Shown: positions 51,332 through 61,174 of the stretch, piece after piece
Numbering within the stretch: the first letter of the stretch is position 1
Layout: every line of letters begins with the position of its first letter
Assembly (NCBI GenBank): GCA_002378005.1
Contig: DFQY01000047.1
Coordinates: 4,181 to 68,180 of the forward strand
Origin: Flavobacteriales bacterium UBA3477
GTDB lineage: Bacteria > Bacteroidota > Bacteroidia > Flavobacteriales > Schleiferiaceae
Direction of reading: 5' to 3'
DNA: 64,000 nucleotides
Notes under the pieces: generated by a model
What the model was told of the DNA's origin: nothing
Database searches by the model: none
What the model saw: the letters and a program-made list of their open reading frames with translations, nothing else
Made by a program: the position numbers and the translations under genes

Positions 51332-53008
51332 TTAAAATTGGTAGTTCAACACAAAGAGTCCACGCGTTCCTCGAATCTCGTAGCCGCTCCATAATTGATA
51401 GCGTTGATTCAAGAGGTTATATGCCCTTAAACTCACCCCTAAATTTTCGTTAATGGTATACCCTAAATCTAGGCTTACATCCATATAATCGCCGAAATCA
51501 TAGATGCCCTTTTCAGAATTACCCGCATAACGCCCTCCGACATACTTGAAGTTTGAGGTCAAGTGTATATCGCCCTGATCCACTCGCAACAAAGCACCTA
51601 AAACGCGGCCTTCGGCGCCTATAAACTGATCGGTGCCTGCGTAAGCATTGAGTTCGGTAAATACACTTGCCGTGAAGGCATCCATTGGAAGATTTAATTC
51701 TGCACGAAGACGAGAACGAGTATAGTTGGCATAGCCCACTCGAATTGCCGCCATATCGTTGATAGTCGAGGTGGTACTATCTCGTTCGAATTGCACATCA
51801 TTCATCACAAAAGCCAACGAACCCTCAACGCGGTACTGAAGCTTTCCTGCCAACGCGCCTTGCATCCCAACATAGCCTCTGTTCTCACCGGTTAGAGCCA
51901 AGGCTTGATCACCGGAAATCACCGGAACATTGGCCACTAAGGCACTCAACGTTTGCTGTTGGGTACGTCCATCCCAACCACCATATACTGCCAACGTGCG
52001 CTTCAGTACTTCAGCTTGTAGGTTGATGTTTGGGAAGATGTAATAGGTCCCCTGTTGACTGGCTCCTTCATTATTGATGGTGCCGGCGAAGGTCAAACCA
52101 AACTGGTAGTTTAACATTCCATTTTTACCTTGAGTTTGAGGGCTCATGTAGAAATGATGGTACTGATTTATACGCGTCTCATATACCATTTCGGTAAGGG
52201 AATATTGACCAAATTGGTACCCTAAATCCACATCAATCTGTGCCTCATCGGCATATACCTCGATGCGATGCATGGTTTTAGCCAAATGCTCATGTGCTCC
52301 AATACCCGCGTTTGTGAACTGATAAGCCACGCCACCACTGCGGTAGGCTGCCGGTACTTTGGAAGTAGGATTCGAAGTTCGCAACCATTGTTGGCTGAAC
52401 CCAGCACTCAAGTTCCACTCGTGCGGCGTAGGCGATAAAGCCGTTGCCCCAGTGGTGTCCATCATCCCATAGAAACTCGCATAATCTGCGTCTAGAAGGA
52501 GTTGGGTTTTTAGGTTCCAATTCTTAGTCGCTCGCTGGAAATCCGTTAATATGGAATTCTCGTACGCAGGCTGCAGTTCGTAGGCGGTATTGAGCACACC
52601 CGATCTAGCGCCTTCATGATGTGCCTTGATGCCCCAAACGTTTTTTCTCGAACGCGGTGAAGAGAAAACTACGTCCGCAAAGGAACTGCTATACATTCCA
52701 CCCCCAGCACTCACACGTTGTGTAGGCAGTTTAGGCAGTTTCACACGGCCCAGTTTGATTGCAGGAATGGGATCCGGCTGAAAATCAATGGTCATCCCCT
52801 TGGGTTGAATACGCACCACCACAGGCAATTTCTCCGAGGTCGTATCCGTGAAGGAGGGCTGCTCAGAAATTTTATGCGCCGCACGCACTTGGGCCTGGTA
52901 ATCTTCCACCACCCTAATTTCTACACTCTTTACTTCATCTCCAGTCTCTTCTTGTGCCCACAAGCTCAGTGGAGCCAAGAATAATGCGGTATATAGAATC
53001 TTTTTCAT
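51332..53008 (-). CDS. TonB-dependent-receptor-like outer-membrane barrel protein
   Basis: The 558-residue product has a signal peptide ending SLWAQ (19) and, after a short Pro-rich region with PKLPTQRVSAGGG, a long series of alternating strands ending in GLFVLNYQF, the C-terminal aromatic signature for barrel insertion. The pattern LNLRAYNLLNQRYQLW-type (SLRAYNLLNQRYQLWS) is typical of the last strands of TonB-dependent receptors. No plug domain or TonB box is recognised, so it is not a full receptor. It is 15 bases after the TPR gene, so both probably form a two-gene transcript. Confidence 0.85.
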   Translation of the reverse strand: MKKILYTALFLAPLSLWAQEETGDEVKSVEIRVVEDYQAQVRAAHKISEQPSFTDTTSEKLPVVVRIQPKGMTIDFQPDPIPAIKLGRVKLPKLPTQRVSAGGGMYSSSFADVVFSSPRSRKNVWGIKAHHEGARSGVLNTAYELQPAYENSILTDFQRATKNWNLKTQLLLDADYASFYGMMDTTGATALSPTPHEWNLSAGFSQQWLRTSNPTSKVPAAYRSGGVAYQFTNAGIGAHEHLAKTMHRIEVYADEAQIDVDLGYQFGQYSLTEMVYETRINQYHHFYMSPQTQGKNGMLNYQFGLTFAGTINNEGASQQGTYYIFPNINLQAEVLKRTLAVYGGWDGRTQQQTLSALVANVPVISGDQALALTGENRGYVGMQGALAGKLQYRVEGSLAFVMNDVQFERDSTTSTINDMAAIRVGYANYTRSRLRAELNLPMDAFTASVFTELNAYAGTDQFIGAEGRVLGALLRVDQGDIHLTSNFKYVGGRYAGNSEKGIYDFGDYMDVSLDLGYTINENLGVSLRAYNLLNQRYQLWSGYEIRGTRGLFVLNYQF

Positions 53009-53023
53009 TGCTTCACGTTGGGT

Positions 53024-56000
53024 TTATTCTTGGTCCAATTCTTCTAATTCCTCGATCTCCGTCGGCGCAACCTCGAGCGTATCCGAGATTTGGGCCTGTA
53101 CCTCTTCAGCTGCTCTTCGTCTCGCGAGGTCAGATTTAAACTGCTGCGCCTCATCGACAATAGCACCTTCCGCATTATCTATGATGTAATCCAAGGTATA
53201 GTTCGCTTGGAAATCATCTTGCAGGCCGGCGTAGTTCTTTGCCATCAACAGCAAGGACTTCCAGCGCCACTGCGGGTAAGTCGGCAGATTATCAATCATC
53301 CAGAAGATGCGCTCATTAGAAACCTCATATTTGGACTGCACATTTTCGAACTGGGCCAAATAATAATTCGACTCGGCCTGCGCCTCACCTTTAATTTCAG
53401 CTGCCACTTGGGTGTAATACAATTTTGCATTTGCGCTATCGTTCAAGGCCAAGGAACTACGCGCAGCATTTAGCAACGCTTCTGAGCGCCACTCTACCGG
53501 CAAACCTTCGTCTTGCAACAAGCTTTCGGCATATTGCATGATGACCGGTACATCCTCTAGTGCTTTCGCACAGCGCATCAAGCCTAATCTTGCACGGCGA
53601 CCTTCATCCGCATTGCCCACCAAGCTGACCACTTGCTGAAAATAGGTGAAGGCGTTTTCATAATCCGCGCTAGCATAGTACAGGCTGGCCAAACGCTCTA
53701 CCGTTCGCTTGCGGAAGCTTAGTTCTCCCGAGCTTTCCACAAATTCATACCCGGCCAGTGCGACTACATCATCTCCTTCGGCGAAAGCACATTCTGCAGC
53801 ATAGTAATTCGCTGGCACTCGGAAGATGCCATCTGGGAATTTCGCGATGTACTCGAGCATACCTTTTTTTGCACCCTCACAATCGCCAAAACTATATCGG
53901 TCGAACGCTGCGTTGTATAAGGTAGAATCCAGTGCTCCTTGTCCGATGTTGGTCCCGGTGAGGGTTTGAATCCAGTCTACATAATCCGACAAGCGATCCA
54001 ACTCTGAATATTGAATCTTAGCCAAGCCCAATGCTTCTTTGCTTTCTGGCGTATTTGGGTATTCCTCCACTACAGAAGTAAAAGCACCTAAGGCCTTCTC
54101 CCCTTTATTCTGGGTTCTGTAGATCAAGCCTAAGGCAATCTTAGCATTCTTGATGAAACGAGATTTCGGGTAATCTTTAATGAAATCTGTGAAGATGTTT
54201 TCCGCCTTCGCTGTATTATCGAGTTTCATGTAGGTTTCCCCTAATTCGAAATACGCATCCGTCGCATATACAGATTTCGGGAAGTTGCTCACGAGCGCTT
54301 CCAATGCGGTGGCCTTTTTGGCCGGCTCTTCTACCAATCCAAAACATAAGGCGCGCTGGAAATAGGCGTAGTCCGCATCTGCCGGCACATGACTTAGGTA
54401 AAAGTTATAGTACTTAATAGCGTTGTCGTACTGCCCTGTCATGAAATAAGAATCTGCCAAGCGAAGCTCTGCATCGACAGATAATCGGCTCCCTTGACGT
54501 GAACGCTCCAAGAACAATCTAAAGTTTGTCGCGGCGCTGCCATAATCTTCTTTGCTAAAATAGGTGTACCCCTTGTTGTATAAACTGCGCTTGTACTCGC
54601 TCAGCATGGCCGAGCCAGGCGTTGCTTCAAAAGCATTTAGCTCCTTCAGCGCAAGGTTATAATCCTTGTGACGGTAGTGAATTTCAGCCAACCAGTAGTG
54701 CGCTAAGGCCGTGTACACATTGTTCAGAGGATATTCCAAAGACTTCTCAAAATGACTTTGTGCCGCTGGGTATTGGATGGCATTGAAGTGCTGTACTCCG
54801 CGGAAATACGCCACTTTTTGGTAAGCGCCCTGCATGGTGGGCTGTTCCAAACCTGCGGCAGAGATGGCCTTGAGGGCACGCTCGTAATCCTTCGAATTTA
54901 AATACAGACTGGCCAAGTATTCGTTGGCTTCCGTGCGGTATTTACTCGTCGGATAGCGCTTCAAGAAAGTTTGGAAGATGTCCAGAGGTTGCTCGAAAGG
55001 CGTGCTACTGTCGTAGGCCAGCTTGGCGTAATTAAAATAGGCGTCTTCGCGAATGGCATCATTGCTTCCGCTCTCGCTCGCCGTCAAAAAGGCGGTTTGC
55101 GCTTCAGTCTTTTTGCCCATTTTTAGATAACAATCGGCCAAGTGGTAGTAGGCGCTCTGCGCCATATCATCACCGCGGCTGTGGATTTTATTGAAGCTTT
55201 GGATAGCTTCCTCATAGCGACCGGTCTTGTATAATACAAAGCCGAGCTTGTAGTGATCATCGTCGCTAAGCTTGCCGCCGAGGCTTTGGTGCTTCTCTAG
55301 GTATTTGGCGCTTTGTACCCAATCCTTCTTTTGGTAATACCCCTCGCCAATGAGCTTGGCTATTTCCGCAGCCCGGCTCTCCACCGCTTGGGCCAACAAC
55401 ATCTCGCCTACGCGCAGCAACTCATCTACATCTCCTGTTTTGTAGTAGATCTGGCTTAAGTAGTAAGGCACTACCCCACCAAATTTCTCATCGCCAATGA
55501 GTGCGTCAAATTGAGCAATGGCAGTGGAATATTGTTCCGCCTCGTAGGCAATATGGCCGTAGTAGTATTTGTGGTGGGTTTGGTATTCCCCTGAATACGA
55601 GGTTCCCTGGGAGAACAAGTTTCTAGCCTTCTCAATATCATCCTCCATCAAGTAGCTGTAGGCAAGCTTGAAGTAGTATTCGCTCTTGAAAGAATTTGGC
55701 ACGTCCGCCGCATCTATGGCACTCAACCATTGCACCACCTTGCGGTAACGGCGGTTATTGAAGTAGTAGTTCGCCGCACTGACGTGAGCCTCCTGCCATC
55801 TCGGACTGAGCGGGTAGGTATTGGCGAAATACGTCAGAAAGTATTCACTGTGCTCGTTCATCAAGTACAATGCACACATCGCGCGGTAGTAGCTGCTTTC
55901 TTCCTTGAGAAAGCTTTGGAGCGGCAAATCTGTAGACAGGATGTCGTCGAAGCCTACGCGGGCTGCTGCATATAATCCTTCATCAAACAGGGCAACACTT

Positions 56001-56101
56001 TCGTTGAACGTCGCTTCATGTCCGTGCTCCAGCGCTGTTTCTTGCGCCATCGCAGCCCCCGAAAACACTAGCGAAAGGAATAAGAAGAGGGTTGTTCTCA
56101 T
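53024..56101 (-). CDS. Periplasmic tetratricopeptide-repeat protein of 1025 residues
   Basis: The product has a signal peptide ending AAMAQ (20) and then TPR-type helical pairs over nearly its whole length (for instance YYKLAYSYLMEDDIEKA, AELRLADSYFMTGQYDNAIKYY, AYFELGETYMKLDNTAKAENIF), ending in a short acidic tail (EELEELDQE). It should be a periplasmic scaffold, perhaps associated with the outer membrane. It precedes the barrel gene by 15 bases, which suggests that the two work together in an envelope function. Similar large TPR proteins take part in T9SS (PorW/SprE), but I do not claim that identity; this one lacks a lipobox. Confidence 0.87.
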   Translation of the reverse strand: MRTTLFLFLSLVFSGAAMAQETALEHGHEATFNESVALFDEGLYAAARVGFDDILSTDLPLQSFLKEESSYYRAMCALYLMNEHSEYFLTYFANTYPLSPRWQEAHVSAANYYFNNRRYRKVVQWLSAIDAADVPNSFKSEYYFKLAYSYLMEDDIEKARNLFSQGTSYSGEYQTHHKYYYGHIAYEAEQYSTAIAQFDALIGDEKFGGVVPYYLSQIYYKTGDVDELLRVGEMLLAQAVESRAAEIAKLIGEGYYQKKDWVQSAKYLEKHQSLGGKLSDDDHYKLGFVLYKTGRYEEAIQSFNKIHSRGDDMAQSAYYHLADCYLKMGKKTEAQTAFLTASESGSNDAIREDAYFNYAKLAYDSSTPFEQPLDIFQTFLKRYPTSKYRTEANEYLASLYLNSKDYERALKAISAAGLEQPTMQGAYQKVAYFRGVQHFNAIQYPAAQSHFEKSLEYPLNNVYTALAHYWLAEIHYRHKDYNLALKELNAFEATPGSAMLSEYKRSLYNKGYTYFSKEDYGSAATNFRLFLERSRQGSRLSVDAELRLADSYFMTGQYDNAIKYYNFYLSHVPADADYAYFQRALCFGLVEEPAKKATALEALVSNFPKSVYATDAYFELGETYMKLDNTAKAENIFTDFIKDYPKSRFIKNAKIALGLIYRTQNKGEKALGAFTSVVEEYPNTPESKEALGLAKIQYSELDRLSDYVDWIQTLTGTNIGQGALDSTLYNAAFDRYSFGDCEGAKKGMLEYIAKFPDGIFRVPANYYAAECAFAEGDDVVALAGYEFVESSGELSFRKRTVERLASLYYASADYENAFTYFQQVVSLVGNADEGRRARLGLMRCAKALEDVPVIMQYAESLLQDEGLPVEWRSEALLNAARSSLALNDSANAKLYYTQVAAEIKGEAQAESNYYLAQFENVQSKYEVSNERIFWMIDNLPTYPQWRWKSLLLMAKNYAGLQDDFQANYTLDYIIDNAEGAIVDEAQQFKSDLARRRAAEEVQAQISDTLEVAPTEIEELEELDQE

Positions 56102-56225
56102 CTACTTTGGGTTTATCCTTAAAAATAAGCGTCCTCCAACGGGGAATCCTTGTGGTTAGGGACCAATTCATTGGAGTTATTCACATCTTCAAAAACGCTT
56201 CTGTTCGCCGTTTTGGTATTTATCC

Positions 56226-56233
56226 TACATTTG
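56226..56233 (+). promoter_or_regulatory. Candidate -7 element of ftsE
   Basis: TACATTTG matches TAnnTTTG 36 bases before the ftsE ATG. The 168-base divergent region between the TPR gene and ftsE also has TATTTTTA on the minus strand with one mismatch, which could serve the TPR gene. Confidence 0.33.
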
Positions 56234-56269
56234 AAAATCACCCTTCAACATTGAATTTGAACGCATCCT

Positions 56270-56947
56270 ATGGCGCTAGTATCCCTCGATAAAGCAAGCA
56301 TTTTCCAAGGCAAACACTTGGTCCTTAGCAACGTAAGTTTTAACGTGCAACCCGGCGAGTTTATCTACCTCATCGGTCAAACGGGGTCCGGCAAGAGCTC
56401 CTTGTTGAAAACACTTTACGGCGACCTACCTCTCCAGGTGGGCAGTGGCCAAGTGGGAACCCACGACCTTCAAGGATTAAAGGACAAAGACATTCCTAGT
56501 TTGAGAAGAGAATTGGGCATTGTATTCCAAGATTTCCAACTCCTCACCGATCGCACGGTAGAGGCCAACCTAGACTTTGTGCTCCGAGCCACCGGATGGA
56601 AGGACAAGGAAGAACGCGCCAAGCGGATTGTGGAGGTCTTGTCTTGGGTAGGCATGCAGAATAAAAAGCACAAGAGCCCGTTCGAAATTTCAGGCGGGGA
56701 GCAACAACGCGTGGCCATCGCCCGAGCGTTGTTGAACGATCCTAAAATCATTTTGGCAGACGAACCTACAGGAAACTTGGACCCACGTACTTCAGAGGAA
56801 ATAATGGCGCTGCTCCTTCGTTTAACTGAGGAGAACAAGAGCGTGATTATGGCCACTCATGATTATCAGATGATCCATAAGTACCACCAACGCACGCTCA
56901 AAGTTGCCGAAGGAACGGTCACAGATAACAAGGGACAAAGCGTTTAA
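56270..56947 (+). CDS. ftsE: Cell-division ATP-binding protein FtsE
   Basis: FtsE is the ATPase partner of FtsX in the divisome, where the pair controls cell-wall hydrolases. The 225-residue product has Walker A GQTGSGKSS (36-44), the Q-loop VFQDFQLLTDRTVEANL, signature SGGEQQRVAIARAL and Walker B ILADEPTGNLDP. FtsX is not adjacent, as is usual in Bacteroidota. A glycosyltransferase gene follows after three bases. Another ABC ATPase role for a different permease cannot be ruled out, but the match is best with FtsE. Confidence 0.9.
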   Translation: MALVSLDKASIFQGKHLVLSNVSFNVQPGEFIYLIGQTGSGKSSLLKTLYGDLPLQVGSGQVGTHDLQGLKDKDIPSLRRELGIVFQDFQLLTDRTVEANLDFVLRATGWKDKEERAKRIVEVLSWVGMQNKKHKSPFEISGGEQQRVAIARALLNDPKIILADEPTGNLDPRTSEEIMALLLRLTEENKSVIMATHDYQMIHKYHQRTLKVAEGTVTDNKGQSV

Positions 56948-56950
56948 TTC

Positions 56951-57862
56951 ATGGAGCACCAAAGCATCGACCTCAGCATTTGCATTGCCAGCTACGGCAA
57001 TGATGTCGGGGCGTTGATTGAAGCGCTACTCGGCGAAATAGAATCCACCCCTTCCTTTTTCAACACGGAAATTCTCGTCTCGGACCAATTTTCCGAAGCT
57101 CACCCTCTGCAAAAGAATTGGACCCAACACCCACGCGTGCGCTACCATCACTACACGGAAGTACGAGGACGCGCTGCCAATAGAAATCACCTCATAGCTT
57201 TGAGCCAGGGCGCTCAATTGCTGTTTTTGGACGCGGATGCCCTCCCGGTTCAACAGAATTTCATCGCTCAATACCTCGAGCATGCGGCCCCGCAGACCGT
57301 CCTTGTGGGGGGTACTGCCTATCGCAGTGATCACAAGCAATGGTTGCGCTATAAGGTGGGGATTCAAAAGGAAAGTATTCCGGCCAAGCGCCGAAGCCAA
57401 ACGCCCTACAGTAGTTTTTCAGCGTTTAATGTTTGCATGGACCGAGCGGTTGCTGAGACCATTGCCTTCGACGCAAATTTGCTCGAATATGGTCATGAGG
57501 ACACGCTTTTTGGCTTGGAATTAAGACACCGCTGCGTGCCCGTGAAGCACTTAGACAATCCGGCCTACCATTTGGGTATTGATTCGGATGAGGTGTTCAT
57601 GGAAAAAACCAAAACCGCCGTATTGGGATTGGCTGCGCTGATCAACGCAGGTAAAATAGACGAAGATGTGCGCTTGTACGCGACCTACAAAAAGCTGCAA
57701 TCATGGGGAGGCGCGGTGCTGTTGCGCTTAATTCACCCTGTTCTATCCCCAGGGATGTTTAGACGACTCAGTACAGGTCGAGGATCGGTGGCGATGTTTG
57801 ATTTGTACAAGCTGGTGGTGCTCTGTGCGGCACAACCTACAGTTGGTCGTAAAATTTCCTAA
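56951..57862 (+). CDS. Family 2 glycosyltransferase
   Basis: The 303-residue product has a GT-A fold with LSICIASYGND at the start, RGRAANRNHLI, LFLDADALP (DxD-type) and the EYGHEDTLFGLELRHR acceptor-site block with the ED motif. It is cytosolic and probably adds a sugar to a surface glycan. It follows ftsE by three bases in the same transcript, and its 3' end overlaps the convergent GT4 gene by 26 bases. Confidence 0.88.
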   Translation: MEHQSIDLSICIASYGNDVGALIEALLGEIESTPSFFNTEILVSDQFSEAHPLQKNWTQHPRVRYHHYTEVRGRAANRNHLIALSQGAQLLFLDADALPVQQNFIAQYLEHAAPQTVLVGGTAYRSDHKQWLRYKVGIQKESIPAKRRSQTPYSSFSAFNVCMDRAVAETIAFDANLLEYGHEDTLFGLELRHRCVPVKHLDNPAYHLGIDSDEVFMEKTKTAVLGLAALINAGKIDEDVRLYATYKKLQSWGGAVLLRLIHPVLSPGMFRRLSTGRGSVAMFDLYKLVVLCAAQPTVGRKIS

Positions 57863-58940
57863 GCGCTTCGCTTTCTTGGGGCCAATTCAATTCTCGCCGC
57901 GCCCGCTCAATTCCTTTGATGAAGTGTTGGCGCTGCTCCACGACTTGGACCATTGTATTTCTTAAGGCCTCTATATCCGTCGGCTCCACAGTTGCTCCCA
58001 CTCCATAGCCCTCCACAATACGTGCCACCTCTACCAAAGGTGAGGTAACGACAGGAATGCCGCAATGCAAATAATCGAAGAGCTTGTTGGGCAAACTGAA
58101 GCGGTAATTGATGTTGGTATCCTTATCCAAACTTAAGCCTACATCGGCTGCTGCGGTATATTGTAATAATTGGGCATAGGGCACACGACCCACAAATACC
58201 ACCTTGGATTCCAGCCCTCGCGCGCGAACACTTTGCTTCAAGGCGGGAATGGCATCTCCAGACCCCACCAACAAAAGCATCCACTCCTCCGACATTCCGG
58301 CGATGGCCTCTACAGCTTCTTCCAATCCTCGGTCCACGTTCATTCCCGAACCTTGATTGATCGCGATAATTTTATCCTCCGGCAAGCCCAATTCCCCTCT
58401 CGACACCCGAGCAAATCCTTCCGGCATGGGGCTGATGTTTCTAAAGACTTTGGGGCGCTTGCCATAATCGGCCTCGTATAAATCTGCTATGCTCTCGTTG
58501 ACCGTCCAAATATGGTCCACACGCGGAAATAAACTGCGCTCCAATCGTTGCCAAACCTTCTTCGCCCATCGGCCCTCTAACTCAGGCACACCGCAGAAAT
58601 ATTCATGCGTGTCGTAGATGAGGGTGCTGTGAAATAATCGGGACACCAAATAATTCGGCAACAGCGTATCCAAATCGTTGGACAACAAATATGTGCTTCG
58701 ATGCGTAAGCAAGAAAAAGAACAAGCGCACTTGCAGTTCCGCATAAAACAATGCTCCTTTCTTAAACACTAGGGATAAGCGACGCACCTCATAGGGTCTA
58801 TCGATCGCCGCACTAGTGGGCAACATCCGCCCTACCCAAAGCACCTCGTACCCGAGCGATTGAAGCAACATAGCAACCTTGTGCACCCGGTTATCGATGC
58901 TGATGTCGTTCGAGGTGGAAATGACAATTCGTTTAGGCAT
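57837..58940 (-). CDS. Family 4 glycosyltransferase
   Basis: The 367-residue product has a GT-B fold. It starts MPKRIVISTSNDISIDNRVHKVA, has TLIYDTHEYFCGVPE in the acceptor part and a C-terminal donor part with INQGSGMNVDRGLEEAVEAI, VGRVPYAQLLQYTAAADVGL and NKLFDYLHCGIPVV. These are usual in enzymes for surface polysaccharides. The frame is open to 59012, but the ATG at 58940 is typical. Divergent from queA. Confidence 0.88.
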   Translation of the reverse strand: MPKRIVISTSNDISIDNRVHKVAMLLQSLGYEVLWVGRMLPTSAAIDRPYEVRRLSLVFKKGALFYAELQVRLFFFLLTHRSTYLLSNDLDTLLPNYLVSRLFHSTLIYDTHEYFCGVPELEGRWAKKVWQRLERSLFPRVDHIWTVNESIADLYEADYGKRPKVFRNISPMPEGFARVSRGELGLPEDKIIAINQGSGMNVDRGLEEAVEAIAGMSEEWMLLLVGSGDAIPALKQSVRARGLESKVVFVGRVPYAQLLQYTAAADVGLSLDKDTNINYRFSLPNKLFDYLHCGIPVVTSPLVEVARIVEGYGVGATVEPTDIEALRNTMVQVVEQRQHFIKGIERARRELNWPQESEALRKFYDQL

Positions 58941-59006
58941 TGTTGACACGAAATAAGACGTGTAAAGGTAGGGAACGCTAAATTTGCATCCGCAGTACCG
59001 GGCATT

Positions 59007-60191
59007 ATGCAAAAATCAGATTTCGAATACGACTTACCAAACTCACGCATTGCCGTGCATCCCCTGACGGAGCGCGATCAAAGCAAGTTGCTCGTATTTA
59101 AAGAGGGCATGATCCGGGACCAATTATTTACTGACCTCCCCGCCCAGCTGCCGCCACAGAGCCAACTGATCTTCAACAACACGCGCGTGGTGCGTGCACG
59201 CCTGCATTTTGTGAAAACCGAAGGTGCTAAACCTATTGAAATCTTCTGCCTTGGGCCGCATGCGCAGAGTGTCGAGGAAGCGATGAATAGTGTGCATAAT
59301 GTCAAATTTGAATGCTTGGTCGGCAACCTCAAGCGATGGAAGGATCACCCACTGGAATTGGTCCTGAATAACGGCACCACCCTTCGAGCCGAAAAAATCT
59401 CCCGAAACGGAGCCTATTGGGTCATTTCTTTTAGCTGGGACAGCGACTTCACTTTTGTGCAAGTTCTCGAGTGGGCAGGTAAAATCCCACTGCCGCCCTA
59501 CATGAACCGCGACGCCAGCTCGGACGATATAGAGCGTTACCAAACTGTATATGCGCATACGAACGGCTCCGTTGCCGCCCCCACCGCTGGCCTTCATTTT
59601 ACGAAGCGTGTTTTTCAATCCCTCGAAAGAGCGGGCCATAGTAAAGTCGAGCTCACCCTGCACGTTGGCGCAGGCACCTTTAAGCCTTTGGGAGAAGGGG
59701 AGATTGAGGCGCACCAGATGCACGACGAAGAAATTATCCTATCTCAATTATGGCTCGAGCAGTATCTGGGGCACAAGGGTCCAAAAATCGCAGTCGGTAC
59801 TACAAGTTTGAGAAGCTTGGAAAGCTTTCACTGGATTGGGGCTAAATTGATAGAAACCGGAGAATTGAGCCCCTTAAGTCAATTCGAAGCCTACACCCTC
59901 AACCCCTCCTTGACCGTCACACAAACTTATTCGGCCCTACTCGACGCTCTGAAAAAGCGCGGCATCATGGAATTAGCCCTGCACACCCAACTCATGATCA
60001 CACCGGGCTATACCTTCAAAACCGTCAAAGGCATCGTAACGAATTTTCACCAGCCTGGCTCCACTTTACTGCTTTTAGTAAGTGCAGGAGTGGGCGTACA
60101 ATGGCGCGAAATCTACACACATGCCTTAGATCATGATTACCGCTTTCTGAGCTACGGAGATTCCTCTTTGTTATTATTTCAAGGAAGCTAA
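59007..60191 (+). CDS. queA: S-adenosylmethionine:tRNA ribosyltransferase-isomerase
   Basis: QueA transfers the ribosyl part of SAM to preQ1 in tRNA to give epoxyqueuosine, the penultimate step of queuosine synthesis. The 394-residue product has FEYDLPNSRIAVHP at the start, FNNTRVVRARL, the catalytic-region motifs AAPTAGLHFT and LHVGAGTFKPL, and NFHQPGSTLLLLVSA. It is a Bacteroidota-type variant, somewhat longer than E. coli QueA (356). A further gene follows after 36 bases. Confidence 0.93.
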   Translation: MQKSDFEYDLPNSRIAVHPLTERDQSKLLVFKEGMIRDQLFTDLPAQLPPQSQLIFNNTRVVRARLHFVKTEGAKPIEIFCLGPHAQSVEEAMNSVHNVKFECLVGNLKRWKDHPLELVLNNGTTLRAEKISRNGAYWVISFSWDSDFTFVQVLEWAGKIPLPPYMNRDASSDDIERYQTVYAHTNGSVAAPTAGLHFTKRVFQSLERAGHSKVELTLHVGAGTFKPLGEGEIEAHQMHDEEIILSQLWLEQYLGHKGPKIAVGTTSLRSLESFHWIGAKLIETGELSPLSQFEAYTLNPSLTVTQTYSALLDALKKRGIMELALHTQLMITPGYTFKTVKGIVTNFHQPGSTLLLLVSAGVGVQWREIYTHALDHDYRFLSYGDSSLLLFQGS

Positions 60192-60227
60192 CAACACGAC
60201 AGCCGCCAGGAGAAACGTTGATTTTAC

Positions 60228-61136
60228 ATGTTGAAGTCAATACTTTTCTTATTTCTCCCCCACCTCGTTATCAGCCAATCGGTACTCTTCTACAACGTCG
60301 AAAACCTGTTCGATACCATCAATGATTACGGATATGCCGATGAGGACTTCTTACCAGATGGCCAACGCCAAAACAACAGCATGACATATTGGCTCAAAAT
60401 CCGCCAAACTGCACGTGCCTTGCGATTGGCACACATTCAATCACCTAAATCCCCATTAGTAATAGGTCTAGCAGAGGTGGAAACCTATGGCACCTTGTTG
60501 GCTTTGAGCCGACATGCTGCGCTACGTTCATTGGGCCCATGGCAACCTGTACTTTTCGACAGTCGGGATTCAAGAGGTATTGATGTAGCCGCCCTAGTGC
60601 ATGAAGAAGTCGTAATTCTTCAATCCCATACCCTTCGAATGCCCGAAGCATGGCACACTAGGGATCCCTTATTCTTACGATTACAATGGCCAGATTCCTC
60701 TCTTGTCCAACTCGTATTCATCCACCTTCCCTCCAAACGTGGCGGCGCTCAACAATCGGATCACAAAAGAATGAGGGTGCTCGAAAAAATAATTGGCAGC
60801 CTGGATACGTGTCAAACGCCTACCCTGCTCGCCGGTGATTTCAACACAGAACCTACCCGCAACATTATAGCTTTAGCAGAGGAACACGGGTGGAAACCTG
60901 CGAATAACTTCGGCGAACAACAAGGCTCCTACAAGTACCGCGGACGCTGGAATAAGCTAGATTGGGCTTTGGTGAAAAACGGATGGGCATCCCAAGAAAT
61001 ATTAGCGCCAGACGGACTTCTTGAAACCGATACTAAATGGGGAGGAATGAAGCCAAAACGCTCCTGGATAGGCCACAGATTTTCTTTCGGATACTCGGAC
61101 CACCTACCCGTTTACTATTTAATGTGTGGGAATTAG
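60228..61136 (+). CDS. Secreted endonuclease/exonuclease/phosphatase family protein
   Basis: The 302-residue product has a signal peptide (hydrophobic to about residue 17, ending VISQ), then the EEP domain with FYNVENLFDTIND, IGLAEVE, FIHLPSKRGG, LLAGDFNTEP, LDWALVKNG and a final GYSDHLPVYY. All acid and histidine residues of the metal site are there. Such Bacteroidota proteins are predicted periplasmic or extracellular nucleases, perhaps for phosphate scavenging. It is downstream of queA in the same direction. Confidence 0.9.
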   Translation: MLKSILFLFLPHLVISQSVLFYNVENLFDTINDYGYADEDFLPDGQRQNNSMTYWLKIRQTARALRLAHIQSPKSPLVIGLAEVETYGTLLALSRHAALRSLGPWQPVLFDSRDSRGIDVAALVHEEVVILQSHTLRMPEAWHTRDPLFLRLQWPDSSLVQLVFIHLPSKRGGAQQSDHKRMRVLEKIIGSLDTCQTPTLLAGDFNTEPTRNIIALAEEHGWKPANNFGEQQGSYKYRGRWNKLDWALVKNGWASQEILAPDGLLETDTKWGGMKPKRSWIGHRFSFGYSDHLPVYYLMCGN

Positions 61137-61174
61137 GGTTTTTTCGATATTTTCGTGACTCAAATAACCTAGAA

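Noticed and set aside
61037..61174. N-terminal extension of the Omp28-like protein
   Set aside because: It overlaps the end of the EEP gene and would bury the lipoprotein signal; the ATG at 61175 gives a clear lipobox.
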